Counted from the stretch's first letter, positions 1-8,967 are shown. The stretch: DNA of 64,000 nt from Marmoricola sp. URHB0036 (GCF_000426045.1 NZ_AUEP01000007.1:186001-250000); one strand, 5' to 3'. The notes: generated by a model not told the origin, from the letters alone. Numbers and translations: made by a program.

Positions 1-406
1 TGGCGATCGTGCGCCGGTCGTGGAACGACGCGAACCCGAACGGATCCTGTGTCGAGTACACGTGGTGGTTGTGGGCGTACTCCCCCGTGAGGAAGCTGGC
101 GCGCGACGGGCAGCAGAGCGGGTACGGCGCGAAGGAGTTCTCGAAGGTCAGCCCGCGTCGCTGCAGCAGCCGTCGTACGTTCGGCATCCAGCGCAGGTCG
201 TCCCACCGCATGTCGTCGGCCTCGATGACCAGGACGTTGGGCCGCGGCTGCTTCGGCTCCCGCACGGTCGGCGGCTCGGGCGTGATCAGGGTCTGGCGCG
301 GATGCGGACGGTGCGGCGACGCGTCAGGACGGCTCGTCCCGCACGCCGACAGGAGGAAGGCCAGGACGCAGACAGCGGCCAGCACCGCGCACCCCCGTCG
401 ACCCAC
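1..406 (-). CDS. Sulfatase family lipoprotein, N-terminal part (cut by window edge)
   Basis: The first 135 residues are visible; the gene runs off the left edge. A signal peptide ends in a lipobox (LLSAC, Cys about residue 22), so the protein should be a surface lipoprotein. After a Pro-rich linker comes the sulfatase N-terminal signature: VLVIEADDMRWDD (metal-binding acidic pair), then CCPSRASFLTG, which fits the C-x-P-S-R motif whose Cys is oxidised to formylglycine in active sulfatases. The substrate cannot be read from this fragment. The GTG start at 406 lies only two bases beyond the tRNA-Thr gene, so there is no room for a ribosome site; an internal GTG at residue 8 is possible but would lose the positively charged signal-peptide start. 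Confidence 0.85.
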   Translation of the reverse strand, partial: MGRRGCAVLAAVCVLAFLLSACGTSRPDASPHRPHPRQTLITPEPPTVREPKQPRPNVLVIEADDMRWDDLRWMPNVRRLLQRRGLTFENSFAPYPLCCPSRASFLTGEYAHNHHVYSTQDPFGFASFHDRRTIA

Positions 407-408
407 GA

Positions 409-480
409 GCCGGTGACAGGAGTCGAACCCGCGACATCCTCCTTACAAGGGAGGCGCTCTACCAACTGAGCTACACCGGC
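409..480 (-). tRNA. tRNA-Thr (anticodon TGT)
   Basis: The minus strand folds as a 72-base cloverleaf. The acceptor stem is GCCGGTG/CACCGGC, the D arm GCTC/GAGC, the anticodon stem CCTCC/GGAGG with loop CTTGTAA (anticodon TGT), and the T arm carries loop TTCGACT. It reads ACA codons. No CCA is encoded: the three bases after the acceptor stem are TCG. A -10-like TAGGAT lies at 522-527 on the same strand, about 40 bases upstream. Confidence 0.95.
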
Positions 481-532
481 AGGATCGCCCAGCCATGACT
501 GGCCCGGCGACCGAAGCTCAATCCTAGGTGAC

Positions 533-2065
533 TCAGTCCGTGGTGCTCAGGTCGAGCCGGATGTACGGCGCGACCGAGAGCTCGCCCGCGACGGTCACGG
601 TCACCGGCTGGATGCCGACCGGGCGACCGTCCTTGTAGGTGACGAAGGTGAACTCGGCGTCGCGGCGCAGCTTGCTGCCGAGGGCGATGGCGTAGGCCGC
701 CCCGCCGGTCGTGCCGTTGGTGTAGGAGTAGCCGACCTTCCCGTTCTCACCGACCACGCGGGTGGGTCCGACCTGACGGTGCAGGTGACCGGCGAGCACC
801 AGGTCGGTGCAGCCGCGGGCCAGCGCCGTACGACCGAGGTTGGCGTCGTGCACGATCAGCGTGGCGATGCGCTCACCCTGCTTGTCCAGCTCGCAGACGT
901 CGTCGCCGATCCGCTGCTCCACCTCGTCGAAGCTCAGGCCGGTCGCGTCGCGCCAGCTCCCGAGTCCGCTCGAGCGCGGGTCGTCGACGCCGGTGATCCG
1001 GACGTCCGCGAAGGGCGTGATCGCCTTCCCGGTCAGGTGGGTCCAGCCGAGCGAGGACAGGTGTCGCTTCACGAAGCTGCCGTTGTCGTGGTTGCCCTCG
1101 ATGAAGATGCGATGGTCGTAGCCGTCGAAGGACTTGTCCAGCGAGTCGAGGCTGAACTCCTCCCAGGTCTCGCCGGTCGAGGTGTCGTCGCCCGCGTCCA
1201 GCACCACCGTCGCCCTGGCCTCGTCGGCCACCTTGCGGACCACGGGGTCCATGCCGATGTTGTCGTGCCGGTCACTGACCTCCACCGCGACCGTCTCGCC
1301 CTCGCCCGGCTGGTGCAGCAGACCCTTGATCGAGGGCACCTTGTCCTTGATGCCGGTGAAGAAGACCTTGCTCCGGTCGTAGCTGTCGAACGCGCTGGCG
1401 ATCAGGCGGCGGGTGTCCGAGGTCAGCAGCCCGCCCTGGACCTGCCAGTCCTGGAGGTCCTGGGGGACGGGTACGTCGGGCAGGGCATCCTGCACCGGGA
1501 GCCAGACGTCGCTCGACGCCCGCTCGTGCTCGGGGCGCCACGGCTGCGTCACCAGCAGGGCCACGGCGCCGAGGAGGGCGGCCGCGATCGCTGCGGTGCG
1601 CACCTCGGCCCGCCAGTCGGGAGTCCGCACCCGGCGCCACAGCTCCCTGCGGCGACGACGGCCGACGAGCAGCCACACGCCGATGGGCACCAGCCCGATC
1701 CCGGCCGCTCGCAAGGCCGAGTCGCGAGCCAGCCCGATCACCTCCGAGGTGACCCGCCGCTCCTCGGCACCGGGACGGGCAGCCATCGCGGCGTACCGCT
1801 GCACGAGCTCGCCGGTGCTGTTGGCCGTCGTCTTCTCCAGCACCACCACGACGCCGATGCGGCCGCCGGTCCTCGTGCGCAGGTCCGGCACGTAGGGACC
1901 CATGTCGACGCGCACCCACCCGTCGAGAGTCGGGTGCACGACGGCGTCGTGGCTGGCGACCACGACGTCGGAGCTGGAGTGCGTGAAACCGATGACCCAG
2001 GCGGGGACGGCCACCACCAGCCACGCGAGCACGTAGCCGAGCGCGCGCAGGACGCGATGAGACAT
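533..2065 (-). CDS. Membrane-anchored metallophosphoesterase
   Basis: A 510-residue protein with hydrophobic segments near residues 8-28, 118-135 and 157-175, followed by a calcineurin-like phosphoesterase domain from about residue 260. The usual metal-binding blocks are present in order: SDRHDN (DxH), DAGDD (GD), EGNHDN (GNH), IVHD and GHLHRQ (GHxH). This supports a two-metal phosphoesterase, probably facing one side of the membrane; the substrate is unknown. The region between the first two hydrophobic segments is probably extracytoplasmic. The ATG shares one base with the rlmB stop (TGATG), so it is probably translated together with rlmB. Confidence 0.85.
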   Translation of the reverse strand: MSHRVLRALGYVLAWLVVAVPAWVIGFTHSSSDVVVASHDAVVHPTLDGWVRVDMGPYVPDLRTRTGGRIGVVVVLEKTTANSTGELVQRYAAMAARPGAEERRVTSEVIGLARDSALRAAGIGLVPIGVWLLVGRRRRRELWRRVRTPDWRAEVRTAAIAAALLGAVALLVTQPWRPEHERASSDVWLPVQDALPDVPVPQDLQDWQVQGGLLTSDTRRLIASAFDSYDRSKVFFTGIKDKVPSIKGLLHQPGEGETVAVEVSDRHDNIGMDPVVRKVADEARATVVLDAGDDTSTGETWEEFSLDSLDKSFDGYDHRIFIEGNHDNGSFVKRHLSSLGWTHLTGKAITPFADVRITGVDDPRSSGLGSWRDATGLSFDEVEQRIGDDVCELDKQGERIATLIVHDANLGRTALARGCTDLVLAGHLHRQVGPTRVVGENGKVGYSYTNGTTGGAAYAIALGSKLRRDAEFTFVTYKDGRPVGIQPVTVTVAGELSVAPYIRLDLSTTD

Positions 2066-3036
2066 CAGCGAGTCGAGCGCTTTTCCTGGGCCCGCTTCTG
2101 GGCGACCGAGTAGAGGGTGACGCTGGCCGCGACGCCGGCATTGAGGGACTCGAGCGTGCTGGCCATCGGGATGGAGACCAGCAGGTCGCAGGTGTCGGCG
2201 ACGAGCCGCGAGAGGCCCTTGCCCTCGGAGCCGACCACGATCACCAGCGGTCCCTCGGCCAGGTCGAGGTCGGGCAGGGAGACCTCACCGTCGGCGGCCA
2301 GACCGACGACCATGCAGCCCGCTTCCTGGTAGGCCTTCAGCTGCCGCGTCAGGTTGACCACCTGCGCCACCGGGACACGAGCGGCGGCACCGGCGGAGGT
2401 CTTCCACGCGCTGGCGGTCATCCCGGCAGCCCGTCGCTCGGGGATGACCACACCGTGGGCGCCGAACCCGGCGGCAGAACGTACGACGGCACCGAGGTTG
2501 CGCGGGTCGGTGACCGAGTCGAGCGCCACGATCAACGGCTTCTCCCCGTTGGCGGCGGCACCGTCGAGGAAGTCCATGGCGTCGGCGTACTCGTAGGCCG
2601 GGATGCGCGCCGCCAGTCCCTGGTGCACGGCTCCGGTCGTCATCCGGTCGAGCTCGACCTTGGGCACCTCGAGCAACGAGATGCCCTTGTCGGCCGCGGT
2701 CGCGAACACCTCCTTGAGGCGGCCGTCACGCTCGGCCCCCTCGGCGACGTACACCGAGGTGATCGGCAGCCCGGCCCGCAACGCCTCGACCACCGAGTTG
2801 CGCCCGGCGATCCACTCGGAGTCGCTGCCCTTGCCACCGGCCCGACGCGGCCGGGTCGAGGTCGCCTTCTCGGCACGCTTCGCCTGCTTGTGGGCCTTGT
2901 GGTACGGCCGGTCCTTGGCCTTCGGCGTCGGTCCCTTGCCCTCGAGCCCGCGCTTCACCCGGCCGCCGGAACCCGCGGTGGGGTTGCCCTTGCCGGTCTT
3001 CTTGATCGCGCCGCGGCGCTGCGAGTTACCGGGCAT
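2065..3036 (-). CDS. rlmB: 23S rRNA (guanosine-2'-O)-methyltransferase RlmB
   Basis: A 323-residue SpoU/TrmH-family enzyme that methylates the 2'-OH of a guanosine in 23S rRNA. The SPOUT knot motifs are clear: DPRNLGAVVRSA (motif 1), VIVVGSEGKGLSR (motif 2) and SIPMASTLESLNAGVAAS (motif 3). A substrate-binding domain precedes them (WIAGRNSVVEAL onward). The first 60-70 residues are a Lys/Arg/Gly-rich tail typical of actinobacterial members. An AAAGGAG ribosome site precedes the ATG. It lies downstream of cysS, as in mycobacteria (Rv3580c-Rv3579c), with a repeat element in the gap. Confidence 0.95.
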   Translation of the reverse strand: MPGNSQRRGAIKKTGKGNPTAGSGGRVKRGLEGKGPTPKAKDRPYHKAHKQAKRAEKATSTRPRRAGGKGSDSEWIAGRNSVVEALRAGLPITSVYVAEGAERDGRLKEVFATAADKGISLLEVPKVELDRMTTGAVHQGLAARIPAYEYADAMDFLDGAAANGEKPLIVALDSVTDPRNLGAVVRSAAGFGAHGVVIPERRAAGMTASAWKTSAGAAARVPVAQVVNLTRQLKAYQEAGCMVVGLAADGEVSLPDLDLAEGPLVIVVGSEGKGLSRLVADTCDLLVSIPMASTLESLNAGVAASVTLYSVAQKRAQEKRSTR

Positions 3037-3064
3037 GTCGGACTCCTTTACTGACCGGGTGGGC

Positions 3065-3135
3065 AGAACGGTGAGTGGAGGGGTGATGTTTCAACCCACC
3101 ACTGGCGGTTTGGCCGGGCGCCCGGCCGAACTGCG
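3065..3135. repeat. Dispersed palindromic element, copy 1 (cysS-rlmB gap)
   Basis: The gap contains a GC-rich palindrome at 3108-3131 (arms GTTTGGCCGGGC and GCCCGGCCGAAC). It is preceded by a block beginning GTGGAGGGGTGA that also forms a weaker inverted repeat (GTGG...CCAC). The same blocks recur at 12400-12485. A REP/BIME-like role (mRNA 3'-end stabilisation or attenuation between cysS and rlmB) is inferred only. Confidence 0.75.
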
Positions 3136-3141
3136 CGCCGC

Positions 3142-4542
3142 TCATACGCTCCACCTCGGGCCCTCGGGGGTGTCCTCGATCTCGATACCGGCCGCCTTGA
3201 TCTGGTCGCGGATGGCATCGGCCGCCGCGAAGTCCTTGTCGGCCCGGGCTGCTGCCCGCTGCTCCAGCAGTCCCTTGACGAGCACGTCGACGACGCCGTG
3301 CAGGTCGTCGGCGCCACCGGTGGCCCAGTGCGGGTCCGCCGGGTCGAGGCCCAGGATCCCGAGCATCGCGCGCACGGAGGCGGCGTTGCCTCGCAGCGCG
3401 TCCGACTCCCCCTCGGAGAGCAGCTTGTTGCCCTCGCGCACGGTGTCGAAGATCGCCGCCACAGCCGCTGGTGTACCGAGGTCGTCGTCCATCGCATCGA
3501 CGAAGTCGGCCCTGAAGATGCCGTCGTCGGGAACCCCGCCGAGCACCTCGCCGGCGCGCTCGAGGTAGGCCTCGATGCGGCGGAACCCCGAGGCCGCCTC
3601 CTCGAGCGCCTCGAAGCTGAACTCCACCATCGAGCGGTAGTGCGCGGCGACCATGTAGTAACGCAGCTCGATCCCGCGCACCCGCTCGAGCACGTTGGGG
3701 ACCAGCAGCGAGTTGCCGAGCGACTTGCTCATCTTCTCGCCGCTGGTGGTGATCCACGCGTTGTGCAGCCAGTACGACGCGAACGGGTGCCCGGCCGCCC
3801 GAGACTGGGCCTGCTCGTTCTCGTGGTGGGGGAAACGCAGGTCGACGCCGCCGCCGTGGACGTCGAAGGCGCTGCCGAGGTACTTCTCCGCCATCGCCGA
3901 GCACTCGATGTGCCAGCCCGGTCGGCCGCGTCCCCAGGGAGAGGGCCACGACGCCGTGGTCGGCTCGGACTCCTTGTGGCCCTTCCAGAGCGCGAAGTCG
4001 CGCGGGTCGCGCTTGCCCCGGGGATCGGCGTCCTCGGCGGCCTCCATGTCCTCGACCTTCTGCCGGGTCAGCTCGCCGTACGACGGCCACGACCGCACGT
4101 CGAAGTAGACGTCCCCCGAGCCGTCCTCGGCCGCATAGGCGTGACCGCGCTCGATGAGCAGGGCGATCAGCTCGAGCATCTCGGGCACGTGACCCGTGGC
4201 GGCCGGTTCGTAGGTCGGCGGGAGCACGTTGAGCGAGTCGTAGGCCTGGTCGAGCTCGCGCTTCATCGCGTAGGCGAGGTTGTACCAGGGACGGTCCTGC
4301 TCGGCGGCCTTGATCAGGATCTTGTCGTCGATGTCGGTGATGTTGCGGATGAAGGTGACGTCGTACCCGCTCGCGACCAGCCACCGGCGCAGCACGTCGA
4401 AGTTCACCGCCGACCGGACGTGACCCACGTGCGGCTCGGACTGCACCGTGAGACCGCACACGTAGATGCCAGCCTTGCCCTCCTCGAGGGGGACGAAGTC
4501 ACGGACGCCGCGCGCAGCGGTGTCGTAGAGGCGGAGAGGCAC
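3142..4542 (-). CDS. cysS: Cysteinyl-tRNA synthetase
   Basis: A 466-residue class I synthetase charging tRNA-Cys. Visible are the HVGH form of the HIGH motif (residues 38-41), the KMSKS loop in [10 protein letters not shown], and the zinc ligands Cys29, the Cys of GWHIEC and the His pair of PHHENEQ. Length fits the family. The reading frame is open another 34 codons upstream, but the family N-terminus (PLRLYDT) fits the GTG at 4542, which also has a TACGAT hexamer six bases upstream. MshC, a paralog in actinobacteria, is shorter and lacks the C-terminal anticodon region present here. Confidence 0.95.
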   Translation of the reverse strand: MPLRLYDTAARGVRDFVPLEEGKAGIYVCGLTVQSEPHVGHVRSAVNFDVLRRWLVASGYDVTFIRNITDIDDKILIKAAEQDRPWYNLAYAMKRELDQAYDSLNVLPPTYEPAATGHVPEMLELIALLIERGHAYAAEDGSGDVYFDVRSWPSYGELTRQKVEDMEAAEDADPRGKRDPRDFALWKGHKESEPTTASWPSPWGRGRPGWHIECSAMAEKYLGSAFDVHGGGVDLRFPHHENEQAQSRAAGHPFASYWLHNAWITTSGEKMSKSLGNSLLVPNVLERVRGIELRYYMVAAHYRSMVEFSFEALEEAASGFRRIEAYLERAGEVLGGVPDDGIFRADFVDAMDDDLGTPAAVAAIFDTVREGNKLLSEGESDALRGNAASVRAMLGILGLDPADPHWATGGADDLHGVVDVLVKGLLEQRAAARADKDFAAADAIRDQIKAAGIEIEDTPEGPRWSV

Positions 4543-4554
4543 TCGCCAATCGTA
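4543..4554 (-). promoter_or_regulatory. Leaderless -10 element of cysS
   Basis: TACGAT (4549-4554) ends six bases before the GTG at 4542 and no Shine-Dalgarno sequence is visible. This supports leaderless transcription and the chosen start. Confidence 0.55.
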
Positions 4555-4645
4555 GGGGGCGCCCGGGGGTGCCACGGACACCGGGCAGTTCGGGCGGCGC
4601 GCTGGGGAAATGTGACAAAACGCTACTTGTGTGACGCAAAGCAAC

Positions 4646-4657
4646 TAGAGTGATCAC
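4646..4657 (+). promoter_or_regulatory. Leaderless -10 element of the C39-like peptidase gene
   Basis: TAGAGT (4646-4651) is followed by GATCAC and the GTG start. Upstream are two GTGAC-type repeats (GTGACA at 4612-4617, GTGACG at 4631-4636) that could be operator or -35 material; this is not certain. Confidence 0.5.
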
Positions 4658-5941
4658 GTGCCTGCAGCGCCCTCCTCCTCGCTTCGACCGCACGTCCTCG
4701 CAGTCGGCTTCCTCCTCCTCGTCGTGACCGGCGCGGTCCTCACCGACCCGGTCACCCCGGAGCGTGCTCGGCTGGCGGCCTCCTCCACCGCCAGCCAGCA
4801 CGCGTTCCGCTCGTTCAGCACCGATGCCAACTTCGCGGCCGGCGCCAACGAGGGCACCCGCGTTGCCGGCGGCGCCGTGCTCATCAACAAGACGCTGGGC
4901 ACGCTCAGCTCGGCCGGCCGGACGTGGGCCTGGTCCCGCTGGACCTCCCCCTGGGTCAGCACCAGCCACCCGTTCACGCAGCTGATCCCGAGCTGGAACG
5001 TGTCCACCCCACCGAACACCGCGGTGCAGGTGCAGGCCCGCATCAAGACCACCACCGGCGCCGTCGGCACCTTCAAGACGGTCGCCGCCTGGGCGACCCG
5101 CGACGACCAGTTCCACCGCACCAGCGCGGGACCGCAGAGCGGGCCACTCGTCCGGCTCGACACCGACACCCTCAAGGCGGCCTCGGGCGTCTCCTTCGTC
5201 GCCTATCAGCTGCGCGTGCTGCCGCTGCGGGTTCCCGGCACCACCGCGACCCCGGTCGTCCAGTCCGTGCAGGCCGTGGCCAGCCGACCGGCGACGGCGG
5301 CCCAGCCGACCAGCGCCCGGCTGTTCGGGGCCAGGGAGCTCGCGGTGCCGAGGTACTCGCAGATGACCCACCGCGGCCAGTACCCGAAGTACGGCGGGGG
5401 CGGCGAGGCCTGGTGCTCACCGACGTCGCTCTCGATGATCCTCGGCTACTACAAGCGACTGCCCACCAAGGCCAACTACGCCTGGGTCAACAAGTCCTAC
5501 GCCGACCCGTGGGTCGACCACGTCGCCCGGGTCGTCTACGACTACGGCTACTCCGGCACCGGCAACTGGCCCTTCAACACGGCCTACGCCGCCAACCTGA
5601 CCGGCAGCGCCTTCGTCACCCGGCTGGCCAGCCTGCGCGGCGCCGAGCGGTTCATCCACGCCGGTATCCCGCTGGCGGCCTCGATCTCCTTCGGCCGGGG
5701 TGGGCTGGACGGTGCACCGATCGGCTCGACGGCCGGACACCTCGTGGTGATCACCGGCTTCACGGCGGCCGGCAACGTCGTGGTCAACGACCCGGCGGCG
5801 CCCACGAACGCGTCGGTCCGTCGGGTCTACGACCGCGGCCAGTTCGAGCGGGCCTGGCAGACCAAGTCGGCCGGCACCGTCTACGTCGTCCGCGACGCCG
5901 CCCATCCCCTCCCGGCCCGGGCCGGCAGCACGTCCTGGTGA
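4658..5941 (+). CDS. Secreted C39-family (papain-like) peptidase
   Basis: A 427-residue exported protein with a signal peptide over residues 9-29 (LAVGFLLLVVTGAVL). A beta-rich region of about 200 residues follows (FNxWxSxW-like, ending near VQAVASRP). The C-terminal domain is a Peptidase_C39_2-type papain-like fold: VPRYSQM supplies the oxyanion Gln, EAWCSPTSL the catalytic Cys, and AGHLVVITGF plus VVNDPAAP the His and Asp/Asn. It probably cleaves peptides at the cell surface; the target is unknown. It is divergent from cysS and convergent with the next SDR gene. Confidence 0.85.
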   Translation: MPAAPSSSLRPHVLAVGFLLLVVTGAVLTDPVTPERARLAASSTASQHAFRSFSTDANFAAGANEGTRVAGGAVLINKTLGTLSSAGRTWAWSRWTSPWVSTSHPFTQLIPSWNVSTPPNTAVQVQARIKTTTGAVGTFKTVAAWATRDDQFHRTSAGPQSGPLVRLDTDTLKAASGVSFVAYQLRVLPLRVPGTTATPVVQSVQAVASRPATAAQPTSARLFGARELAVPRYSQMTHRGQYPKYGGGGEAWCSPTSLSMILGYYKRLPTKANYAWVNKSYADPWVDHVARVVYDYGYSGTGNWPFNTAYAANLTGSAFVTRLASLRGAERFIHAGIPLAASISFGRGGLDGAPIGSTAGHLVVITGFTAAGNVVVNDPAAPTNASVRRVYDRGQFERAWQTKSAGTVYVVRDAAHPLPARAGSTSW

Positions 5942-5951
5942 CCAGGACCGG

Positions 5952-6722
5952 TCAGGCTCCGTAGCCGCCGTCGACGTCCAGCTTCTGCCCGCTGATGAAG
6001 CCGGCTCGGGCCGAGGCCAGGAAGCAGACCGCCTCGGCGACGTCGTGCGCGATGCCGAACCGGCGCAGCGGGATGTTGGCCCGGGCCGCGTCGAGCGCCC
6101 TGTCGTCGAGATCGCCGCTCTCGATCAGCCGCTGGGCCATCCCATCGGTGAGCATCCCGGGTCCGACACAGTTCGCGCGCACGCCGTAGCGCCCTTCCTC
6201 GACCGCCAACGCGCGCACCAGCGCCTCGACCGCGGCCTTCGGCACCGACGAGAGGCCGTCGCGCACCGGGAAGCGCGTGGTGGCGGCCGTGGTGACCGCG
6301 ACGATGCTGCCCTCGACCGCCCGGAGGTGTGCGAGCGCCGGCTGGCTGACGTTGAAGAAACCGCCCGCGTCCTCGCCCACCTGGCGGGTCATCAGCTCGG
6401 GGTCGATACCGCTCAGGTGGGTCATCGGCACGTGCGGCCCGGCCGCGTGCACCAGCGTGTGCAGACCCCCGTGCCGCTCGGCGACGTCACCGACGACCCG
6501 CTCACAGGCGTGCGGGTCGGAGGTGTCCAACCGGTGCCGGCTCACCTGCACGCCGTACGACGTCGCCTCCTCGGCCAGCGACTCAGCCGATGCCTCGTTG
6601 CCGCGCCAGGTGAAGGCCACGTTGCTGCCCCGCCGAGCCAGCAGGCGTACGACGGCCCGGCCGATCCCCCCGCTCCCCCCGGTCACCAGCGCAGCACCGT
6701 CCCAACCGGAGAAGTCGTCCAT
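5952..6722 (-). CDS. SDR-family protein lacking the catalytic Tyr
   Basis: A 256-residue Rossmann protein with the nucleotide-binding TGGSGGIG motif, HAAGP in place of NNAG, and a C-terminal SGQKLDVDGGYG like FabG-type reductases. At the active site the usual Y-x-x-x-K is read as SSVPK: Lys is kept but Tyr is Ser, and the Ser position lies in TTAATT. It may therefore bind NAD(P) without normal SDR chemistry, or use other residues. ATG 6722 is chosen because TAGCCT ends six bases upstream; a GTG two codons earlier (6728) is also possible. Confidence 0.8.
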   Translation of the reverse strand: MDDFSGWDGAALVTGGSGGIGRAVVRLLARRGSNVAFTWRGNEASAESLAEEATSYGVQVSRHRLDTSDPHACERVVGDVAERHGGLHTLVHAAGPHVPMTHLSGIDPELMTRQVGEDAGGFFNVSQPALAHLRAVEGSIVAVTTAATTRFPVRDGLSSVPKAAVEALVRALAVEEGRYGVRANCVGPGMLTDGMAQRLIESGDLDDRALDAARANIPLRRFGIAHDVAEAVCFLASARAGFISGQKLDVDGGYGA

Positions 6723-6734
6723 GCCCACAGGCTA
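6723..6734 (-). promoter_or_regulatory. Leaderless -10 element of the SDR gene
   Basis: TAGCCT (6729-6734) lies six bases before ATG 6722. There is no Shine-Dalgarno sequence. Confidence 0.5.
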
Positions 6735-6746
6735 GGGCCCGACGGT

Positions 6747-7301
6747 TCAGAACTTGACGCCCTCGACGCCGAACCACCAGCGCGCCCCGGTCCACCACAG
6801 CACCACGATCGCGGTGAACAACAGGCCGCCCGCGACCGGCAGCGCCCACCCGGGGAGCCGCTTGGTGTGCACGAACACGACCTTGGCCGCGAACGCGCCG
6901 TAGAACGCGCAGCCGGCCACCGAGTGGATGAACGTCCTGGCCCGGAACGGATCGGGCGAGAAGCCGAGGCCGTAGAGACACATCCACGCCACCGGCAGCG
7001 ACAGCAGGAAGGCCAATGACCCGGACACGCGATGGAAGGTTCCCAGCCACACCGGGACCCGACGGGCGCCCAGCTTGCCGTAGAGCCACAGCGCCGTGAC
7101 CAGCTGCACCAGCGCGAGCACCAGCACGACGGAGGCAGTCCAGGACTTGAAGGCGCCCGGGCCGGAGAATCCCCAGGACGGCAGCGCCGCGAAGTCGGGG
7201 CTGTGCACGCGGCCGTAGACACCGAGCGCCACTGCTACGCCTGCGCCGAGGAGCAGCGCCCCGAACAACACTCCTCGGCGGGAGGCGACCTGTTCGGCCA
7301 T
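6747..7301 (-). CDS. DUF6529-type membrane protein, likely heme partner
   Basis: A 184-residue integral membrane protein with about five membrane segments (near residues 9-27, 53-72, 88-110, 124-145 and 152-172). Conserved-looking His residues lie in FHRVSG, FIHSV and VHTKR, which could ligate heme as in cytochrome b561/ferric-reductase-like proteins. I recognise the DUF6529 pattern but no proven function. It follows the molybdopterin oxidoreductase gene on the same strand after a 55-base gap, with an AGGAGC ribosome site. It could pass electrons to or from that enzyme, as MsrQ does for MsrP; this is inference. Confidence 0.7.
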   Translation of the reverse strand: MAEQVASRRGVLFGALLLGAGVAVALGVYGRVHSPDFAALPSWGFSGPGAFKSWTASVVLVLALVQLVTALWLYGKLGARRVPVWLGTFHRVSGSLAFLLSLPVAWMCLYGLGFSPDPFRARTFIHSVAGCAFYGAFAAKVVFVHTKRLPGWALPVAGGLLFTAIVVLWWTGARWWFGVEGVKF

Positions 7302-7356
7302 GCCCTGCTCCTTCGTGGCCCTGCGCCTTCGTGGAGGGACTCCCGTCGGGCTCAGA

Positions 7357-8967
7357 CTACTTCGCGTCGAAGGGGATGTTGTGCCATCCGGTGGCGCCGT
7401 TCGGCACCACGTCCGCCTTCACGGGGGTCTGGGTGTAGCCGGAGCTGTCGGTGGCGCGCACGAAGATCCGGTGCTCGCCGGCGGCGACGTCGGCGGTGCC
7501 GGACCACTGCACCCAGGTGTCCGCGCCCGGGACCCGTCCCAGCTCGGCCTCCTGCCACGGACCGCCGTCGAGCTGGAACTCCACCTTCTCGATGCCGGTG
7601 TGCTGCGCCCAGGCGCTCCCCCCGACGCGCAGCGTCCCCGCCCGCACGGTCGCTCCGTTGCGGGGCACGTCGATGCGCGACTCGGTCTTGACCGGCCCCT
7701 TCTCCGACCAGCCGCGGTCGGTCCAGTACGCCGAGAACTTGTCGAAGCTGGTCACCTCGAGATCCACGATCCACTTGCACGCCGAGACGTAGCCGTAGAG
7801 CCCGGGAACCACCATCCGCACCGGGAACCCGTGCTGCACCGGCAGCGGTTGGCCGTTCATCGCGACGGCCAGCATCGCGTTGCGCTTCGGGTCGGTGAGC
7901 GCTGCCAGCGGTGTACCGCAGTCCCAGCCGTCGTGCGAGGTCTGCCGGACGGCGTTGGCTCCCGCCTTCACACCGGCCTCGGCCAGCAGCTCCCGGACGA
8001 GTACGCCGGACCACCACGCGTTGCCGATCAGGTCACCACCCACCTCGTTGGACACGCAGCACAGGGTGACCCAGCCCTCGGTCAGTTGACGGTCCAGGAG
8101 GTCCTGGTAGCTGAACGTCAGCTCGCGATCCACCATCCCGTGGATGCGCAGCTGCCAGTCCTCGGGCGAGATCGAGGGCGGCGCGAGCGCGGTGTGGATG
8201 ATGTAGAAGTCGTTGTTCGGCGTACGCCACGGCGCGATGCCGGCCACTCCGACCGTCGCGCCGACAGGGACGGTGCCGTGCTTGACGGGCAGGCGCAGCA
8301 ACCGGCGCGCTTGCTCGACCCGACGGCGGCCGCTGCCCGCGACGCGGGCGGCCACGGTGACCACGGCGACACCACCGACGACGAGGGCACCGCGCACCAG
8401 GAAGTCACGTCGCCGCGAGTCGAGCTCGGCGGTGTGCGGGGTCTCGCCGAGCAGCGGTGCGGTGAGCAGCCGGAGCGTCACGATCCAGGTGATCAGGCCG
8501 ACGATGAGGGCGAGCGGGGCCCCGATCCCCGGGTGCGGCAGGCGCAGCACGGCCAGCAGCCCGACCACGGTCAGGGCGAAGAACACCAGGTCCGGGAGCA
8601 GCGGGAACCGGCGCATCCACGAGGCGGCGTAGGCACAGATCGCGAGCACGACGAGCGTGGTGCCACCGATCAGCAACGGCTTGTCGGCGTGCCTGACGAG
8701 GTGCACCAGGAAGACCGCGATCGGTCCGGGTGTGAAGTCCCTGACCGCGGTGCCGACCGCCTCGACCGGGCTGGACTCGGCGCGCAACGCCATGGTGGCG
8801 GCCTGGCTCATGGCCAGGCCGGCGGCTCCGGCGACGAACCCTGCGAAAGCGAACCAGCCGCGGGAGACGGGTTCCGGGTGCGGGCGAGGAGCCTCGAGTG
8901 GTTCTCGCGGCAGCTGCCCGGTCGGGCTTCCGGGCGTGGGATCGGCCCTGTTCGTTCCCGGGCTCAC
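7357..8967 (-). CDS. Membrane-bound molybdopterin-dependent oxidoreductase (sulfite oxidase family)
   Basis: About 536 residues. The N-terminal half has several hydrophobic segments ([17 protein letters not shown], then [46 protein letters not shown]). A further segment follows a basic patch ([14 protein letters not shown]). The C-terminal half is a sulfite-oxidase/YedY molybdopterin fold: the Cys of [18 protein letters not shown] is the expected Mo ligand, [12 protein letters not shown] is also family-like, and an Ig-like dimerisation domain ends the protein ([11 protein letters not shown]). The frame is open to GTG 9000; GTG 8967 is preferred because of GGGGAG and a CACGAT hexamer just upstream. 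The electron acceptor is unknown; the neighbouring DUF6529 protein is a candidate. Confidence 0.8.
   Translation of the reverse strand: MSPGTNRADPTPGSPTGQLPREPLEAPRPHPEPVSRGWFAFAGFVAGAAGLAMSQAATMALRAESSPVEAVGTAVRDFTPGPIAVFLVHLVRHADKPLLIGGTTLVVLAICAYAASWMRRFPLLPDLVFFALTVVGLLAVLRLPHPGIGAPLALIVGLITWIVTLRLLTAPLLGETPHTAELDSRRRDFLVRGALVVGGVAVVTVAARVAGSGRRRVEQARRLLRLPVKHGTVPVGATVGVAGIAPWRTPNNDFYIIHTALAPPSISPEDWQLRIHGMVDRELTFSYQDLLDRQLTEGWVTLCCVSNEVGGDLIGNAWWSGVLVRELLAEAGVKAGANAVRQTSHDGWDCGTPLAALTDPKRNAMLAVAMNGQPLPVQHGFPVRMVVPGLYGYVSACKWIVDLEVTSFDKFSAYWTDRGWSEKGPVKTESRIDVPRNGATVRAGTLRVGGSAWAQHTGIEKVEFQLDGGPWQEAELGRVPGADTWVQWSGTADVAAGEHRIFVRATDSSGYTQTPVKADVVPNGATGWHNIPFDAK

Noticed and set aside
779-2113. 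Long plus-strand frame opposite the metallophosphoesterase and rlmB
   Set aside because: Same shadow effect; the minus strand has all five phosphoesterase motifs and a coupled start.
3026-4459. Arg/Gly-rich minus-strand frame overlapping cysS
   Set aside because: It is an out-of-phase reading of cysS; the cysS frame carries all catalytic motifs.
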